Below the pieces are notes generated by a model. That model saw only the letters and a program-made list of their open reading frames with translations, was not told the origin of the DNA and searched no databases. Shown piece by piece: positions 52,184-63,661 of a DNA stretch of 64,000 nt. A program made the position numbers and the translations under genes. The DNA comes from Talinum fruticosum (taxonomy: Eukaryota > Streptophyta > Magnoliopsida > Caryophyllales > Talinaceae): contig JAITYX010000007.1 of NCBI GenBank assembly GCA_021018815.1, positions 11,222,001 to 11,286,000 of the forward strand. The letters run 5' to 3'. Numbering within the stretch: the first letter of the stretch is position 1; each line of letters opens with the position of its first letter.

Positions 52184-52474
52184 TAGTATTCAAGTACAAT
52201 AATTTCAATCATGTTGGAGGGTTCCTGGGTGATTGACAGTAATTCTTTATAATGCAGTGAAAGGAGTTGTCTTACTATGTTAACTACAGATAAAAAAATA
52301 AAAAAATCACATAAGAATGATGCAAATTACCCCATAAATTCAAACACTGTAAAAATTCATTTTCACACGAAGCTTGGTAGTATTGTATAGGTATCACACC
52401 TTACACTTCAACTCAATCAATTCATGCCCTTAATTTTTTTTTTCTCAACTTCGAGATATGTACATTCTATACGT

Positions 52475-52720
52475 TACTCTGTTTCATAATATTTATCGTT
52501 TTGTTGTTGTGAGGGAATATTAAGAAAATATAAAATTTATGATAAAATTTATATTAATGATCAAGTTGTCCTAAGGTTTCATTAAAAATAAAAAAATTAA
52601 TGGAAAAAAGTAATTAATAAGGGTAAAGTTAGTAAAGTAGTCATTAATATGTCATTGGAATTGTAAAGTTACAAAGATTGAGAAATAAAAAAGTTAGTTA
52701 ATTGTAACATAGATGAAGTA
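52475..52720 (-). mobile_element. Stowaway-like MITE, copy c (inverted)
   Basis: Opens tactctgtttcataatattt and closes acatagatgaagta. The interior words (gatcaagttgtcctaaggtt, atgtcattgg) are the reverse complement of those in copies a, b, d and e. Confidence 0.7.
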
Positions 52721-53018
52721 ATTAATTGATCTAGTGAAGTTATAAGATTATACTAGGAGTTTGCCCCAGCTTTTCTTAATATGTTTGTATTTTTATATAC
52801 ACACACTAACACAACTAAATAAAGAAAAGGAGGAAAGCAACATACATATTAGTCCCTGTTTCATAATACATGTCACTTTAACTAATAATTTTTTCGTTTT
52901 ACAATCTGTCACTTTACGATCTCAATGACATATTAACTACTAGTTTACTAATTTTATCTTTACTATAATTATCTTTTGTTTTCTTCTTTTTCCATTAATA
53001 ACGAAATCTTGGGGTAAC

Positions 53019-53380
53019 TTGGGGTCCGTTTGTTTCGACTGTTAAAACTAGCGGTTAAAGCGTTTATAGCGTTTATGAGCTGTTATGAGCTGATATGAGT
53101 CGTTATGAGCTACTACGAGTCGTTACGAGCTGTTATGAGCTATTATAATTAGCGGTTATAGCTGTTATGAATTGTGTAGCGGTTATAAGTCTGCTATAGC
53201 GGTTATGAGCGGTTATAAGTTGTTATAATGGTAATAATAATATTAATAATTACCTTTTAAATAATAATAATAATAATAATAATTATTATTATTATATTAT
53301 TATTATTATTATTATTTTATTGTTATTGAGAGCAATAATGAAAATAATAATAATAAAAATAAAATGATAATAATAATAAT

Positions 53381-53417
<37 letters not shown>

Positions 53418-53860
53418 TATTAATATCAATAATAATAATAATAATAATAATAAATAATGTATTATAATTATTATAATAATAATAATTATTATTATTATTA
53501 TTATTAATGTATTATTATTATTATTATCATTTTATTTTTATTTTTATTATTATTGATATTGTTATTATTATTATGAAATTATCGAAAGACTACTATAACG
53601 ATGACAATGACGATCATTATAATAACAAGTTACAACGTCGATAATGATAATAACAATAATAATTATAGTAATGATATTACTAAAATTTTTAAATATAATA
53701 ATATTTTTTAGCAATAACAATAATAATAATAATAATAATAGTAATACTAATAATAGTAATAATAATAATTATTATTATAATTATAATTATACTAATAATA
53801 ATAATATAATTAAATAATTATAATTATTATTATTATTACTAATAATAATAATATTTTTCT

Positions 53861-53925
<65 letters not shown>

Positions 53926-54221
53926 TAGTAGTAGTAGTAGTAATAATAATAATAATAATAATTTTTTTCTTAATTATAATAATAATAATTATTATTATTA
54001 TAATTATAATAATAATAATTATTATTATTATTATCATCATCATAAATAATAATCATCACAATAATAATAATATGAGTTTATTAGCTATTATAGCGGTTAT
54101 AACTAGTCTGTTATGAGTCTGCTATGAGCTATTATAAAGTTTATTAGCGGTTATGAGCGGTTATTAGCGTTTATGAGCGGTTATAAACGCTTTTATAAAC
54201 TCTAAAACGAACAGACCCTTA
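53019..54221 (+). mobile_element. Harbinger/Tourist-like element nested in a Stowaway
   Basis: The element is 53022-54218 (1,197 bp). The inverted ends gggtccgtttgtttc and gggtctgttcgtttt pair at 12 of 15 positions. The flanks are ttg (53019-53021) and tta (54219-54221), a TTA duplication with one change, and the Stowaway around it tells what the empty site looked like. Both subterminal zones are arrays of agcggttatgagc/gttataagc words. The centre is an extreme AAT/ATT repeat. No transposase. Confidence 0.85.
53231..54072. repeat. alternating (AAT)n/(ATT)n block
   Basis: About 840 bases of taa/aat units that switch several times to att/tta units, so adjacent blocks are inverted copies of each other. 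Any open frame here is a poly-Ile/Leu artefact. Confidence 0.95.
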
Positions 54222-54355
54222 GTCTTTTAACACAAATTTTGTTATAAATTTGTGTTTCTAGATATTCACTCACATCCCAAAAATAACAAATATTGTGAAA
54301 CGGTAGCAGTATACTACAATTAACATTCTAAATTTATGACAGGTGTTTTAATTGG

Positions 54356-54629
54356 TACTCCCTCCATCTCACAATACATGTCACTTTGACTATTTTTTTT
54401 TTTCTCGTTTCACAATATTTGTCAATTTACAATATCAATGACGTACTAATAACTAGTTTAACACTTTTCTCCTAATTAATTATTTTTCTCTCCTTTCTTT
54501 TTTTATTTTCAATGAAACATTAGAGAAACTTAATCTTTTAATATAAATCGTTGATATAAATTATGTGTTCACTTATTATTTTCTCACAATTTAAAAACAA
54601 TAAAGATGGTGGAACGGAGGGAATTAGTA
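54356..54629 (+). mobile_element. Stowaway-like MITE, copy e
   Basis: Opens tactccctccatctcacaat and ends ggaacggagggaattagta, the best-preserved Stowaway ends in the window. Interior words match copy d, only 44 bases away. Confidence 0.85.
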
Positions 54630-56538
54630 TATAATTGTTGTATGAAAATTTCCTTAACCTAGTCATAGTTTGAAATACAAAACATTTTGTATTTTTTTAA
54701 TCAAACAAAACATTTTGTATTAATCTAACGGAATCAAAGTATGATGTAGAAATGAAAAATAATTTTGTAATTACAAACAGTCAAACAACAACAACAGAGT
54801 TTAAAATTACAATCCCATTTGAAATTACAACAAAGCATAAAGTTGGTCAAAACAAGATTTCTCCACCTTAAATATATATATATTTATATATATGGATTTA
54901 TGAATTAATTGACAATTTAGACTAATAAAAAATCAAACTGTGTTGGCAGAACTGGAATTTCCAGATTTTCATCCCATCTCATCTTATTTTACTACTACTA
55001 CTACTACTATATACATGAGTCAGCAAGGCCAGTGCAAAGTCAATTTTCTGATCAGTCAGAATTCATGCACTGAACGAGACTACATTGAAAGTATGCTACT
55101 TAATAATAATCCAAAAAGAAGAAGAAAGTGTGCACTTAGGAATATACAAGTAAAGAGGAGCTTGACTAAATCTCAAATTCCAACACAAAAATAATCGGCT
55201 TAGAGGTTTAAGTGTACCGGTCTATGTGTCCCTCGGTTCTATATATCCGTTAACACTGAATAAGAGATCTTTTTCATTTCATCAAGGTTATAATTTTTTA
55301 AAAATTGCAAACATTTAGGGTAAAAACCCTTTTAAAAATACGCCTCCGGGGATATGAACTTGTGTTTTGAGGCTGTCATCACTTCAATCAACACCCTGTT
55401 TAAGTCATATGATTTTGTCCTTCTATGACATATTGTATATTGATAGATAGTTCATAATATTCACCGACCGAAAAGATTTAATGAATAGATAACTTACTAT
55501 ATCCCAAAACATTCTAATAAAAAAATTGAATAATAATAATAATAAAGATGATGTGTTTGACCAGACAAGTTGTAGAAAATCTGAAAGTATTAATCGATTT
55601 TGGTGGTAGATGAGGAATCATATCCATAATTATGTACAATGTAATGTAACGACTTGAGTCACTGTATGTCCAAGTTGGCAGACTTGGAATGGCCCTCACT
55701 CTACGCAAACACCTCTACCTTTTCTGCCATTAAGTTTCTTTTTATTAATTCCTACCTGTTAAGACCCGCGCTTGTGGCGGAATTAATTTTTAAATCATTA
55801 TATAATATTTGGAAAGCATTATTAAATAATAATAGATATATATACTATTTAAATTAAAAGGTATCACAACTTCAATTAAATAACGAAGTTGAAAGATAAA
55901 GAAAATCCAACGATAGAAATTACAATATGTAACTAACTTTGATTTTTCATTCGATTTTTTTTATGTAAGAAAAAGAATGGCTTGATCACTCAATAGAGAC
56001 GCCTATTTACTTACAGTAAGTTTTTATCGAGGTCTGATAAATTAGCCTAACATTGTATTTAAATTAAAACTGAGGATAATATTACGTGATGCATTCTTAA
56101 TTTGTCTAAATATTATTTTAATGTAATATATGATAAGTTTTTTGATGTTATATATATTTTTTTTTATCACAAATATATGTATGCATACAAATGCTTAAAT
56201 GATTATGAATTCATAATAAATAGTGTGTTCTTATCAACTATCGAGTTCATAAATAAGGTTGAAGTTTGACCAAATAAATATTTAGTATGAAATGACATCC
56301 TTAGAGAAAGGACTCCATCTAACTCAAGCAAAAATGATGTAACCTAAGGCCCTCATGCAATGCAAATGGTTCCTTCTTCCAATTAATGAAAACATAACTC
56401 CCCACAACCCCAACCCTCGAAAGGGACCCTAAATTTATGGCTACTATAAACATTAGTCATCTAATCCATAAGAGTCTTCTTTTTATACCCTTAGTCTAAA
56501 GCGCTAAAAAATCTAAAATAAAACGTTTTGATCATTAT

Positions 56539-56601
56539 CCAAAGAATTAGAATATTTTTTTTTGGTGTAGAAGAGGGCAAAGCCCCAAAGAATTAGAATA
56601 T
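56539..56601 (-). mobile_element. tiny retroposon with 17-bp target duplication
   Basis: A 29-base insert beginning with a T run (tttttttt, then ggtgtagaagagggcaaagcc) at 56556-56584 lies between perfect 17-bp copies of ccaaagaattagaatat (56539-56555 and 56585-56601). A related sequence on the other strand is at 48793-48828 (ccctcttctgcaccaaaaaa). This is the form of a strongly 5'-truncated LINE or SINE insertion. Confidence 0.75.
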
Positions 56602-56849
56602 CAATAAGTGAATCCTTATATAAAAAATACACAAAGGGTACGTCGTTATAAATAAAACTCAAAATATTTAATTTACATAAATCATATGTGTTTTTATATA
56701 TATATTTCGTGTGAGATTTTTTTAATTATTAAATAGATGATATAGTTGTAATATAAATACTCTTTTGTTGAAGTCGACTAGTTTTACTACAGGTAAGGTC
56801 CCTTTTAGATATTATTACTGCGAGCGAATTTTCAAACTCGGATCGCCAA

Positions 56850-57995
56850 ACACTAGTGGAAAAAATAGTTGCCAAAATCAAAACTTGGCAAAGCACGCAT
56901 ATGTCATATGCAGGCGGGATTACTTTAATCAACAAGTGTGCTAAATGGGGGTTTAAAGTTTCTAAGCTTCTAACTTTGTCATTCCACAAGCAATTGTGAA
57001 AAAATCATAGCTATTTGCGGGAATTTTCTTTGGACGGGAATAGATTTATATACTAGAAGACCACTTGTTGCTTGGGGCAAAATTTGCCTACCAAAGAAAC
57101 ATGGGGGCTTGGCTTGAAGAATCCTGAGATATGGATTAAGGCCCTAATAGCTAAACATGCATTAGTCATTGCAGGGAAAGAAAGATATCTTGTGGGTTAG
57201 GTGGATCCATGCTAGATATCTAAAACAGGTGCCTTAGGAAAGGTTCAACCCTAAGCCTAATTGTTGTTGGTACCTAAAGAAACCGGTCAAAGTCGGAGAC
57301 CAAATGGGGCTTGCTGTGCGGAATTGCTTGATAAATACAAATACAATGATCAGGTATAAAGTCAAGGTGGGATACAAATGTCTACTTCAGCTACCTGGGA
57401 AGGTATCATGGGCAAAGGTTGTGTGGAACCCCATTAACCAACCAAAACACTTCTTCATTATGTGGCTCACAATGAAGGAAGTGTTACAAGTTATGCAGTA
57501 AAATTAGACAATATGTGGATAATGTGGATGTAAATTGTCCTGTATGCTTAAACCAACCAGAGACTATGGAACACACCCTTTTTGAATGTGTCTATACTGC
57601 AGAGGTAAGACAACAGGTAATGCAATGGCTTCGACTCAACCGCAGATATACGGACATATAGATAACTCTTTTGTTTACTAGCAGCACCTACAGGAACCAA
57701 GGCGGATCGTTTGTTTCACAAGAGTGACAATAGCAGCTTATGTTCTATGAAATTTGGAGGGGCATAAATGAAAAGGTTTTCAGTCATAAGAATCCAGAAA
57801 CAAATAAGACAGCTTATAAGGATTAAAGATACTACGAGGATGCGGTTTCGGTTTCTTGGTAGGGCGGGGAATACAAATTGTGTAAAGCGAGTCGGATCGA
57901 TTTCTATTCACAACAGTATGCTTAGCATGTAATTAACCCTAATAGTGTCAGGGCCGATGTGTTTTGGTAATAAAATTACTTATATTCTTACTAAA
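56850..57995 (+). mobile_element. decayed LINE (L1-type) 3' part with zf-RVT
   Basis: Reading across several frames gives the C-terminal part of a plant non-LTR reverse transcriptase: VEKIVAKIKTWQSTHMSYAG, then NFLWTGIDLYTRRPLVAWGK, CLPKKHGGLGLKNPEIWIKA, then the zf-RVT block PINQPKHFFIMWLTMKE and NCPVCLNQPETMEHTLFE. Frameshifts and stops are frequent, so it is long dead. The 5' end is missing. Confidence 0.88.
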
Positions 57996-58270
57996 AAATC
58001 TCTTTTAACTTCTTAAGGGAAAAAAAACTCCTCTAATCAATTAAACTTTAACTAAGTATAGGTAAATTAGGTAGGTTAGTGACATGAAAAGCAACCAAAA
58101 TCTTTAGTTCTCCACAAAAAGTGAAAAATTATTTGGTCTTGGTTTACCTCATGGATTTCTACCTAGATTAGGGTTCTCCTTTTGTTTTTTTTTTTTGGGT
58201 TTTTAAGGGAGGATTTATTTCCTATGGAAATATAAAGTATTAATAAATTAGTCTGGAAGAAATCAGCAAC

Positions 58271-58364
58271 CCGACCTTAGCTCAGTTGGTAGAGCGGAGG
58301 ACTGTAGTGGGTGAAACACCAACAGATAATCCTTAGGTCGCTGGTTCGAATCCGGCAGGTCGGA
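58271..58364 (+). tRNA. tRNA-Tyr (GTA) with a 21-base intron
   Basis: The acceptor stem ccgacct pairs with aggtcgg, with discriminator a. The A-box is tagctcagttggt (58278-58290) and the B-box ggttcgaatcc (58343-58353). The anticodon gta is at 58304-58306, and the intron follows one base later (58308-58328), the standard site for plant tRNA-Tyr introns. The mature length is 73. A T run (58366-58371) ends transcription. It lies just upstream of ARPC4 on the same strand. Confidence 0.95.
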
Positions 58365-58365
58365 C

Positions 58366-58371
58366 TTTTTT
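58366..58371 (+). terminator. RNA polymerase III T-run after tRNA-Tyr
   Basis: Six T residues start two bases beyond the discriminator base of the tRNA, the normal polymerase III stop. Confidence 0.8.
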
Positions 58372-58590
58372 CCCTCACTTATTTTTTCTTCTCCTTCCCT
58401 CAAATAATTTCTTTGCAATTCAGTGTAATCCATTTTACAGTTTATGCTATTCAGTCTGCACTGAACTCACCATACCAGTTCCAATCCCAACTAACAAAAT
58501 CAAATCGAAATCGGTCGATCCGATTTCTTTGCATTCGAGGAGAGAGAATTTTAACCGATCAAACCCCACCAAAAATCTAGCTTTGAAATG

Positions 58591-59050
58591 GTAAACTTCC
58601 CTCAATTTTGCTTCCTTCTTTTTGGGTTTTCTCATTTTGGTTACATTCTGTTTCTGCTTGGTGTTTGAGCAATAATTCTCTCTCGAAGGGCATCAAAATC
58701 AGAATTCAGTCAAGCCCCCAGATGGTGGACGATGAGGTGTTTTTTTAAGGGTTTAAGGAACTCATTCACGATTCTGCTAATAATTTGGATGTTGATTCGA
58801 ATCGTGAATGTCATTTATTTCCTTTTTGAATGTGTATTTTTCTTGATTTTATTCTTATTTTAATAATGTGTGATTGTGGAAAAGTTATGCTAGTCATTGT
58901 TTTACCAAGTCTTCTTTTCAGTTTTTAATCTTGAATATATATGCATATTTTTTAATAGAAGTCAACAAAAACCCTTTTAGAAGTTAAGAAAACTTCCATC
59001 TCTTCAGCACAATTTGGATTTTGTGTTTTGAAGTTTCTGAATTTCAACAG
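58591..59050 (+). other. ARPC4: probable 5' UTR intron of ARPC4
   Basis: A donor follows 58590 (gaaatg|gtaaac) and an acceptor ends at 59050 (tttcaacag), directly before the exon that holds the main ATG at 59052. The leader exon would lie between about 58400 and 58590. The last three bases of that exon are ATG. Inferred from splice consensus only. Confidence 0.5.
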
Positions 59051-59051
59051 G

Positions 59052-62000
59052 ATGTCTGCTGCAATGGAGAAAGTAAGGAAATTTATTTAATTATTTAGAT
59101 TTTAACATGCCCTCGAATTCTTATTTCAAAATTTTTTGTTGTTCGTTGATTTTGTTGGACATGGTTTCTCAAATTTCTGATGGTATTGTCAGGAATACAG
59201 TACTCCATGGTCAGAAATCATGGAATCTTTCCTCGTAGTTTAGTTTCCCTTGGTTAGATCTTAATTCTTAAGATTTTGAATGTAAATTGTTTTATTGTTT
59301 GTCAATTTGCTGATTTTTGTTCTGGGCTTCGAATGTTTATGTTGGCCTTGCCTAGCTGTTTCTCCGGGTTCAATCAGTGATCCTGAATCACAATTTTTGT
59401 GACCTTTTGATTTTGCATCCCCCTCTCTTTCTCGCTCTCTATCTATCTACCTATTTATCTATCTATAGTGTCTATCTATCTCTCCCTCCTGATACTTGAC
59501 TTTTGGTTTAGAAGTTTCTAAATGATGTGGGGTCTGATTGGAAGGATATGGTTCATGAGAATTTTGGGAGATCGACATGTCTTGGAACTGGTTTTTCGAT
59601 TCCCAAGTGATATTTTTGTTCTGTATTTTTATTGTACTTGAATCCCTTAATTTCTGATGATATTATACCAGTTAAGACCCTTTAACGTCAAGATCATGGA
59701 TGTTATTGATCATGTGATAATTCATATTATCAGGTCTTAAATTTGAATGCATTAAGCTCTTATTGAACTTCTGGATTTCCATGTTTATGATAACTTAACT
59801 ATATCTGGCATTGCAATGGTGATGGTATATTCTGTCTCTGATGGACAGGCTAAAGCAATGCAGTTATATTTGACTTGCATAAGGAATACTCTGGAGGCCG
59901 CTATGTGTCTACAGGTAATATCTTGAATTTTCACATTTGTAATCTCTCTCTCTCTCTGCCCCTCCCCTTTTTTGTTTCTTTTTGGAGACTCTTTGCCTCA
60001 TTTTTTATTTTGTTTTTCAACATTCATTATCCTGTGTTTGTTTATTGCAGAACTTTCCTTGTCAAGAAGTGGAGAGACATAATAAACCCGAGGTGGAAAT
60101 GAAGTAAGTGACAGGTTACTTTAATGTCTTATTTTTCTTGTAAGCATGTAGAGTTTTCTTGCTTGCTGATATTTTCACCCAAGATCTTGGTCACATCTGT
60201 TCTTATTTTATAAATCATGATAACTGGTCATTCCTTGCTTCAAATCCGATATTCTGAGTTCTGTATTCATCTGTCAGATATGACATCTTGGAATTTTCAT
60301 GATGTTGAGGTCGTCTTTTTCCTGTTGACCTAGTTGGTTTGTGTTAAACTTAACAATTGGGATGTTTGCACAAAATTTGTTTCTTATATTTCTTCATATG
60401 CTTTTCAGGTCAAGTCCCGAGCTTTTATTGAACCCTGTAAGAAGAATCTCTAAATTTTGTAAGCCATAGCGTGCTCTTAATTACCTTTTCTTAAAGTGTT
60501 GTTGCTCGGTGGTTCATTCCCTTCATTGCTGTGTAGGTCTGTTAAACTACCGTTGACTGTATGACTCTTTAGGCCCCGAAAGATTCTAGTTGCCTGCCTG
60601 TATAAAACTTTGTTAAATGTACCCTGCACATGAAATATGCTGTTTTTCTGCATGTGGCTGCGAGCATTCTACGAGGATCTTTCATTGTTAAAACTTCTGC
60701 AGCTGGCAACACCCCCACCCCCGCCCCCAAAAAAAAACAAAAAACAAAAAACAAAAGAGTAAAAACCAAAAGCAGTACTTGAAGATGCTCGAAAGGTTCA
60801 TCAATGAAGCCCAACATGTAGATCATCAAATATGAATATCAGAACATGGCGAAATTGAAGCTTTGTCTTTCTAAAAATGTGCAGCATTGGATCTTTCTTT
60901 TATGTTTCTGGCGCGGGAATCCTTACCCTTGATGCTTTTGGACGGTAAATGTAAAGTCCAACTTGAATTGGAAGTATCATTCGTTCCGCACTTTTGTTAC
61001 TTGCTGTCTCCAACATGAGGCTGAGTGAATAACATTGTAGTAATTAAAGCTGAAGTGTCCTGCTTTTTCTTGGGGATCCCATCTTCCTGAACCACCATGA
61101 GGTTGTGTCTGCCGCGAAAGGCCATTGAATGCTGTTCATAATCCTCTCTGTTTTCCCCTTTCGTCGAGCAATAACTTCATAATGCTGAAACCTATTGTAA
61201 CTTCTCCTATTGTCACATAAGTAAGCTGATCACTTATTTATCCAGTAGAAAAACCTCTGCTATATTAGTAGTGATAAAATTATTGTGAGCAAGACTTAAT
61301 TCAGGCAGGAGTGGCTCTGTTTTGGATTGGATGTGTGAAACAATCCTTAAAAATCATCAAGGTTTCCATGCATTCATCCCCCCCCACAAAAAAAAAGAAG
61401 AAATGAATGGAATGTTAAATGTAAAAGAGAATGTCATTGAGATCTGGTATCACTTGAGGTTGACGTTTTGATTTTTCTTAATTGAATTTCAGAATCTTGG
61501 TCGAGTTCATGTGTATATGGCATGGGAATAACCAAAGAAAGTTAGCTTGCTCTGAGTTGCCACTTTCCCTGCTTCTTTCAGATAATAATATCCCTGAAAT
61601 GCATCTGCAGATTGTGATTTGCCGCAATGAATCTGAAAAGTGCTTGATAGAAACATCGATAAATTCTTTGCGAATCAGCCTCAAGGTAGGACTATGGCTT
61701 TTAATATAATTCTCATGTGAGATCTGTCATTGGATTGGCATCAATTTTGCTTCTATGTTGGTAATAGTTTTTCTCATTTCATGTTTATTCGTCTTTTATT
61801 TAGGTAAAACAAGCAGATGAAATTGAGAATATATTGGCCAAGAAGTTCCTCAGATTTTTGTCAATGAGAGCTGAAGAATTTGAGGTGTTGCGAAGAAAAC
61901 CTGTACAGGTTGGTACATGTATTTTCAACTAATACACAAGTCATGTAGCTTCAAACTGTATCTCAGGAAAACTTTTACAATGGAAAATTGGAACCGTATG

Positions 62001-63063
62001 CTGCGTAAGTGCTTATATTGTGCTTTCGACTGTTTCCATTTTTCAGGGTTATGACATTAGCTTTCTTATCACCAACTTCCATTGTGAGGAGATGGAAAAG
62101 CAAGGGCTTATAGATTTTATTGTGCAGTTTATTGAGGCAAGTGCTCATTCCACTTCCACGTCGTTATGTTATGATTTTTAAGTGCACTGCATTGTTATGT
62201 TGTTTCGTTGGTTAGACATGTCAGATACAAATGTGGACCCAAGTGTTGTACCCATGTATATGAGTATCGAAACTCTTACCGAATATGCTAGCATGAAATG
62301 AAGATTTAAAGTAACATAGGCTGTATGTTTATGATTATATGACAAATTTTCTTGTCAGGGTAGCAAGAGTTGCGAATCATTCTAATAGGCTTTCATGTAG
62401 CTTAATATTAGGTGAACAATAGTCAAAGTGCTTGTAAACTACTCTAAACAGTGCTCTACATAATTTGTGGTGATTATCTGATAGTTACTGGGATTGTGGA
62501 TCACCTCAAATGTGGATTTTAGTGTTGGAAAAATGCCATTTGCTATTTCAATTAATTCTCACATTAGGCTATTGATAGATTGGGATTGCTGGACAGGGAC
62601 TGCCCAGAATGAGAACTTGGATAGTAAGACTGTAAGAGCATGAGCATTTCCGTGACCATGATCTGAAATATCATGTTCTAGTCTTTGAGAAGTGAACTGC
62701 TGGTGCTCTTGTGTAGATCTCAGTTTTATGAATTTGCCTACGGAATGAGCACTTCCTTTTCTTAAAAGCTTTTTTTTGTTTTTGTTTGGAGGGGGACTGT
62801 TTCATCCCGAAACATTAACAGCGGTGGACCAGTGATGCCCTTATGGATCCTAAACGTGATGCTTAGCTTTATTGGAGCAACTGAAATGTGACTGCTACCA
62901 ACTTTTGGGTGAATTTCATGAAGTCACAAAGTTGTCGTCTGATGATATCACTCTTCCCCCTTTATAATGACAGGACATTGATAAAGAGATCACCGAGCTG
63001 AAACTGTCAGTGAATACTCGAGGGAGGCTCGTGGCAACTGAATTCTTAAAGCAATTTTTGTGA
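59052..63063 (+). CDS. ARPC4: ARPC4, Arp2/3 complex subunit 4 (p20)
   Basis: Coding exons 59052-59072, 59849-59914, 60051-60103, 60409-60436, 61611-61685, 61804-61908, 62047-62136 and 62974-63063 give 175 residues. ARPC4 is a core subunit of the actin-nucleating Arp2/3 complex, which in plants shapes trichomes and epidermal cells. Clear family segments: [100 protein letters not shown] and [19 protein letters not shown]. The N-terminus (MSAAMEKAKAMQ) is longer than I remember for Arabidopsis; the Met at codon 5 or codon 11 could also serve as the start. The last intron (62137-62973) begins with GC, not GT; all others are GT-AG. The lead exon codes only seven residues. Confidence 0.95.
59434..59492 (+). 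repeat. CTAT/TCTA microsatellite in ARPC4 intron 1
   Basis: Imperfect ctat units in a CT-rich stretch of the first coding intron. Confidence 0.8.
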
Positions 63064-63602
63064 TGAAATAACGGGATCAGAACTCAGCACTAAAATCTCG
63101 ACAGAAATGACTTCATTTGCTAGCTCCTGTTCCGTGCATTCTCATCATGCATTCATCATGACCATTGATACTTTATGCGATACAGTCTTTTGCATCTTTC
63201 TTTGCTACAAGTGCGGCCAACTCCTTTTTCATAGGGGGATTTCATTCAGTCGGCTTATTGTGTTCCAACGATCAGATGCTGACATTTGAGTTCAGAACAT
63301 ACAGAATGCAAGCTTTCTTTCTTCTGCTTCCTTGGGAGAATAATGCAAATGTAAATGTAATCGAATTTTGTGTTGGTGAATGATAATCTCAGTCTCTTAT
63401 TTTGCCTGGTGTTACGTATTTATTTTTAATTCGAGATTATAAGAAATGTAAACCCCCCTATCTAACATTACTTGGTGTGAGGGTTGAAAGTAGGCCATTT
63501 CCAGCTTCATTTTAAGGTGTTCAAGGAATCAAGATCAGATTATATGTATGTCAGAATAGATAATTTTGGCTGAAGATATTCTATCTATTGTATTTCATTT
63601 CG

Positions 63603-63661
<59 letters not shown>

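Larger units (their letters stand above)
52850..54312 (+). mobile_element. Stowaway-like MITE, copy d, split by another element
   Basis: The left part (52850-53021) opens tagtccctgtttcataatac; the right part (54219-54312) continues ttagtcttttaacacaaatt and closes tgtgaaacggtagcagta. Joined, they match copies b and e, including the site aacttaatcttttaa into which the Harbinger-like element at 53022-54218 inserted. Confidence 0.85.
47787..58270. other. gene-poor AT-rich block full of transposon remains
   Basis: No protein gene seen in over 10 kb. The recognisable items are listed separately: Stowaway copies, a Tourist-like and a Harbinger-like element, a long-arm foldback, a 55-bp direct repeat, a TA tract with flanking duplications, small retroposons and a decayed LINE. 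The rest (for example 50100-51600 and 54640-56500) is AT-rich without structure I can name; 55340-55420 resembles a widespread degenerate repeat with tRNA-like words. Confidence 0.6.

Noticed and set aside
53810..54043. 77-residue Ile/Leu-only open frame
   Set aside because: Pure translation of the AAT/ATT repeat.
54940..55194. 84-residue open frame with a basic C-terminus
   Set aside because: No family resemblance, low-complexity Thr run, no upstream signals, and placed in transposon-rich DNA.
57304..57501. 65-residue open frame that could be taken for a small gene
   Set aside because: It is a piece of the LINE zf-RVT region; neighbouring frames continue the same protein with frameshifts.
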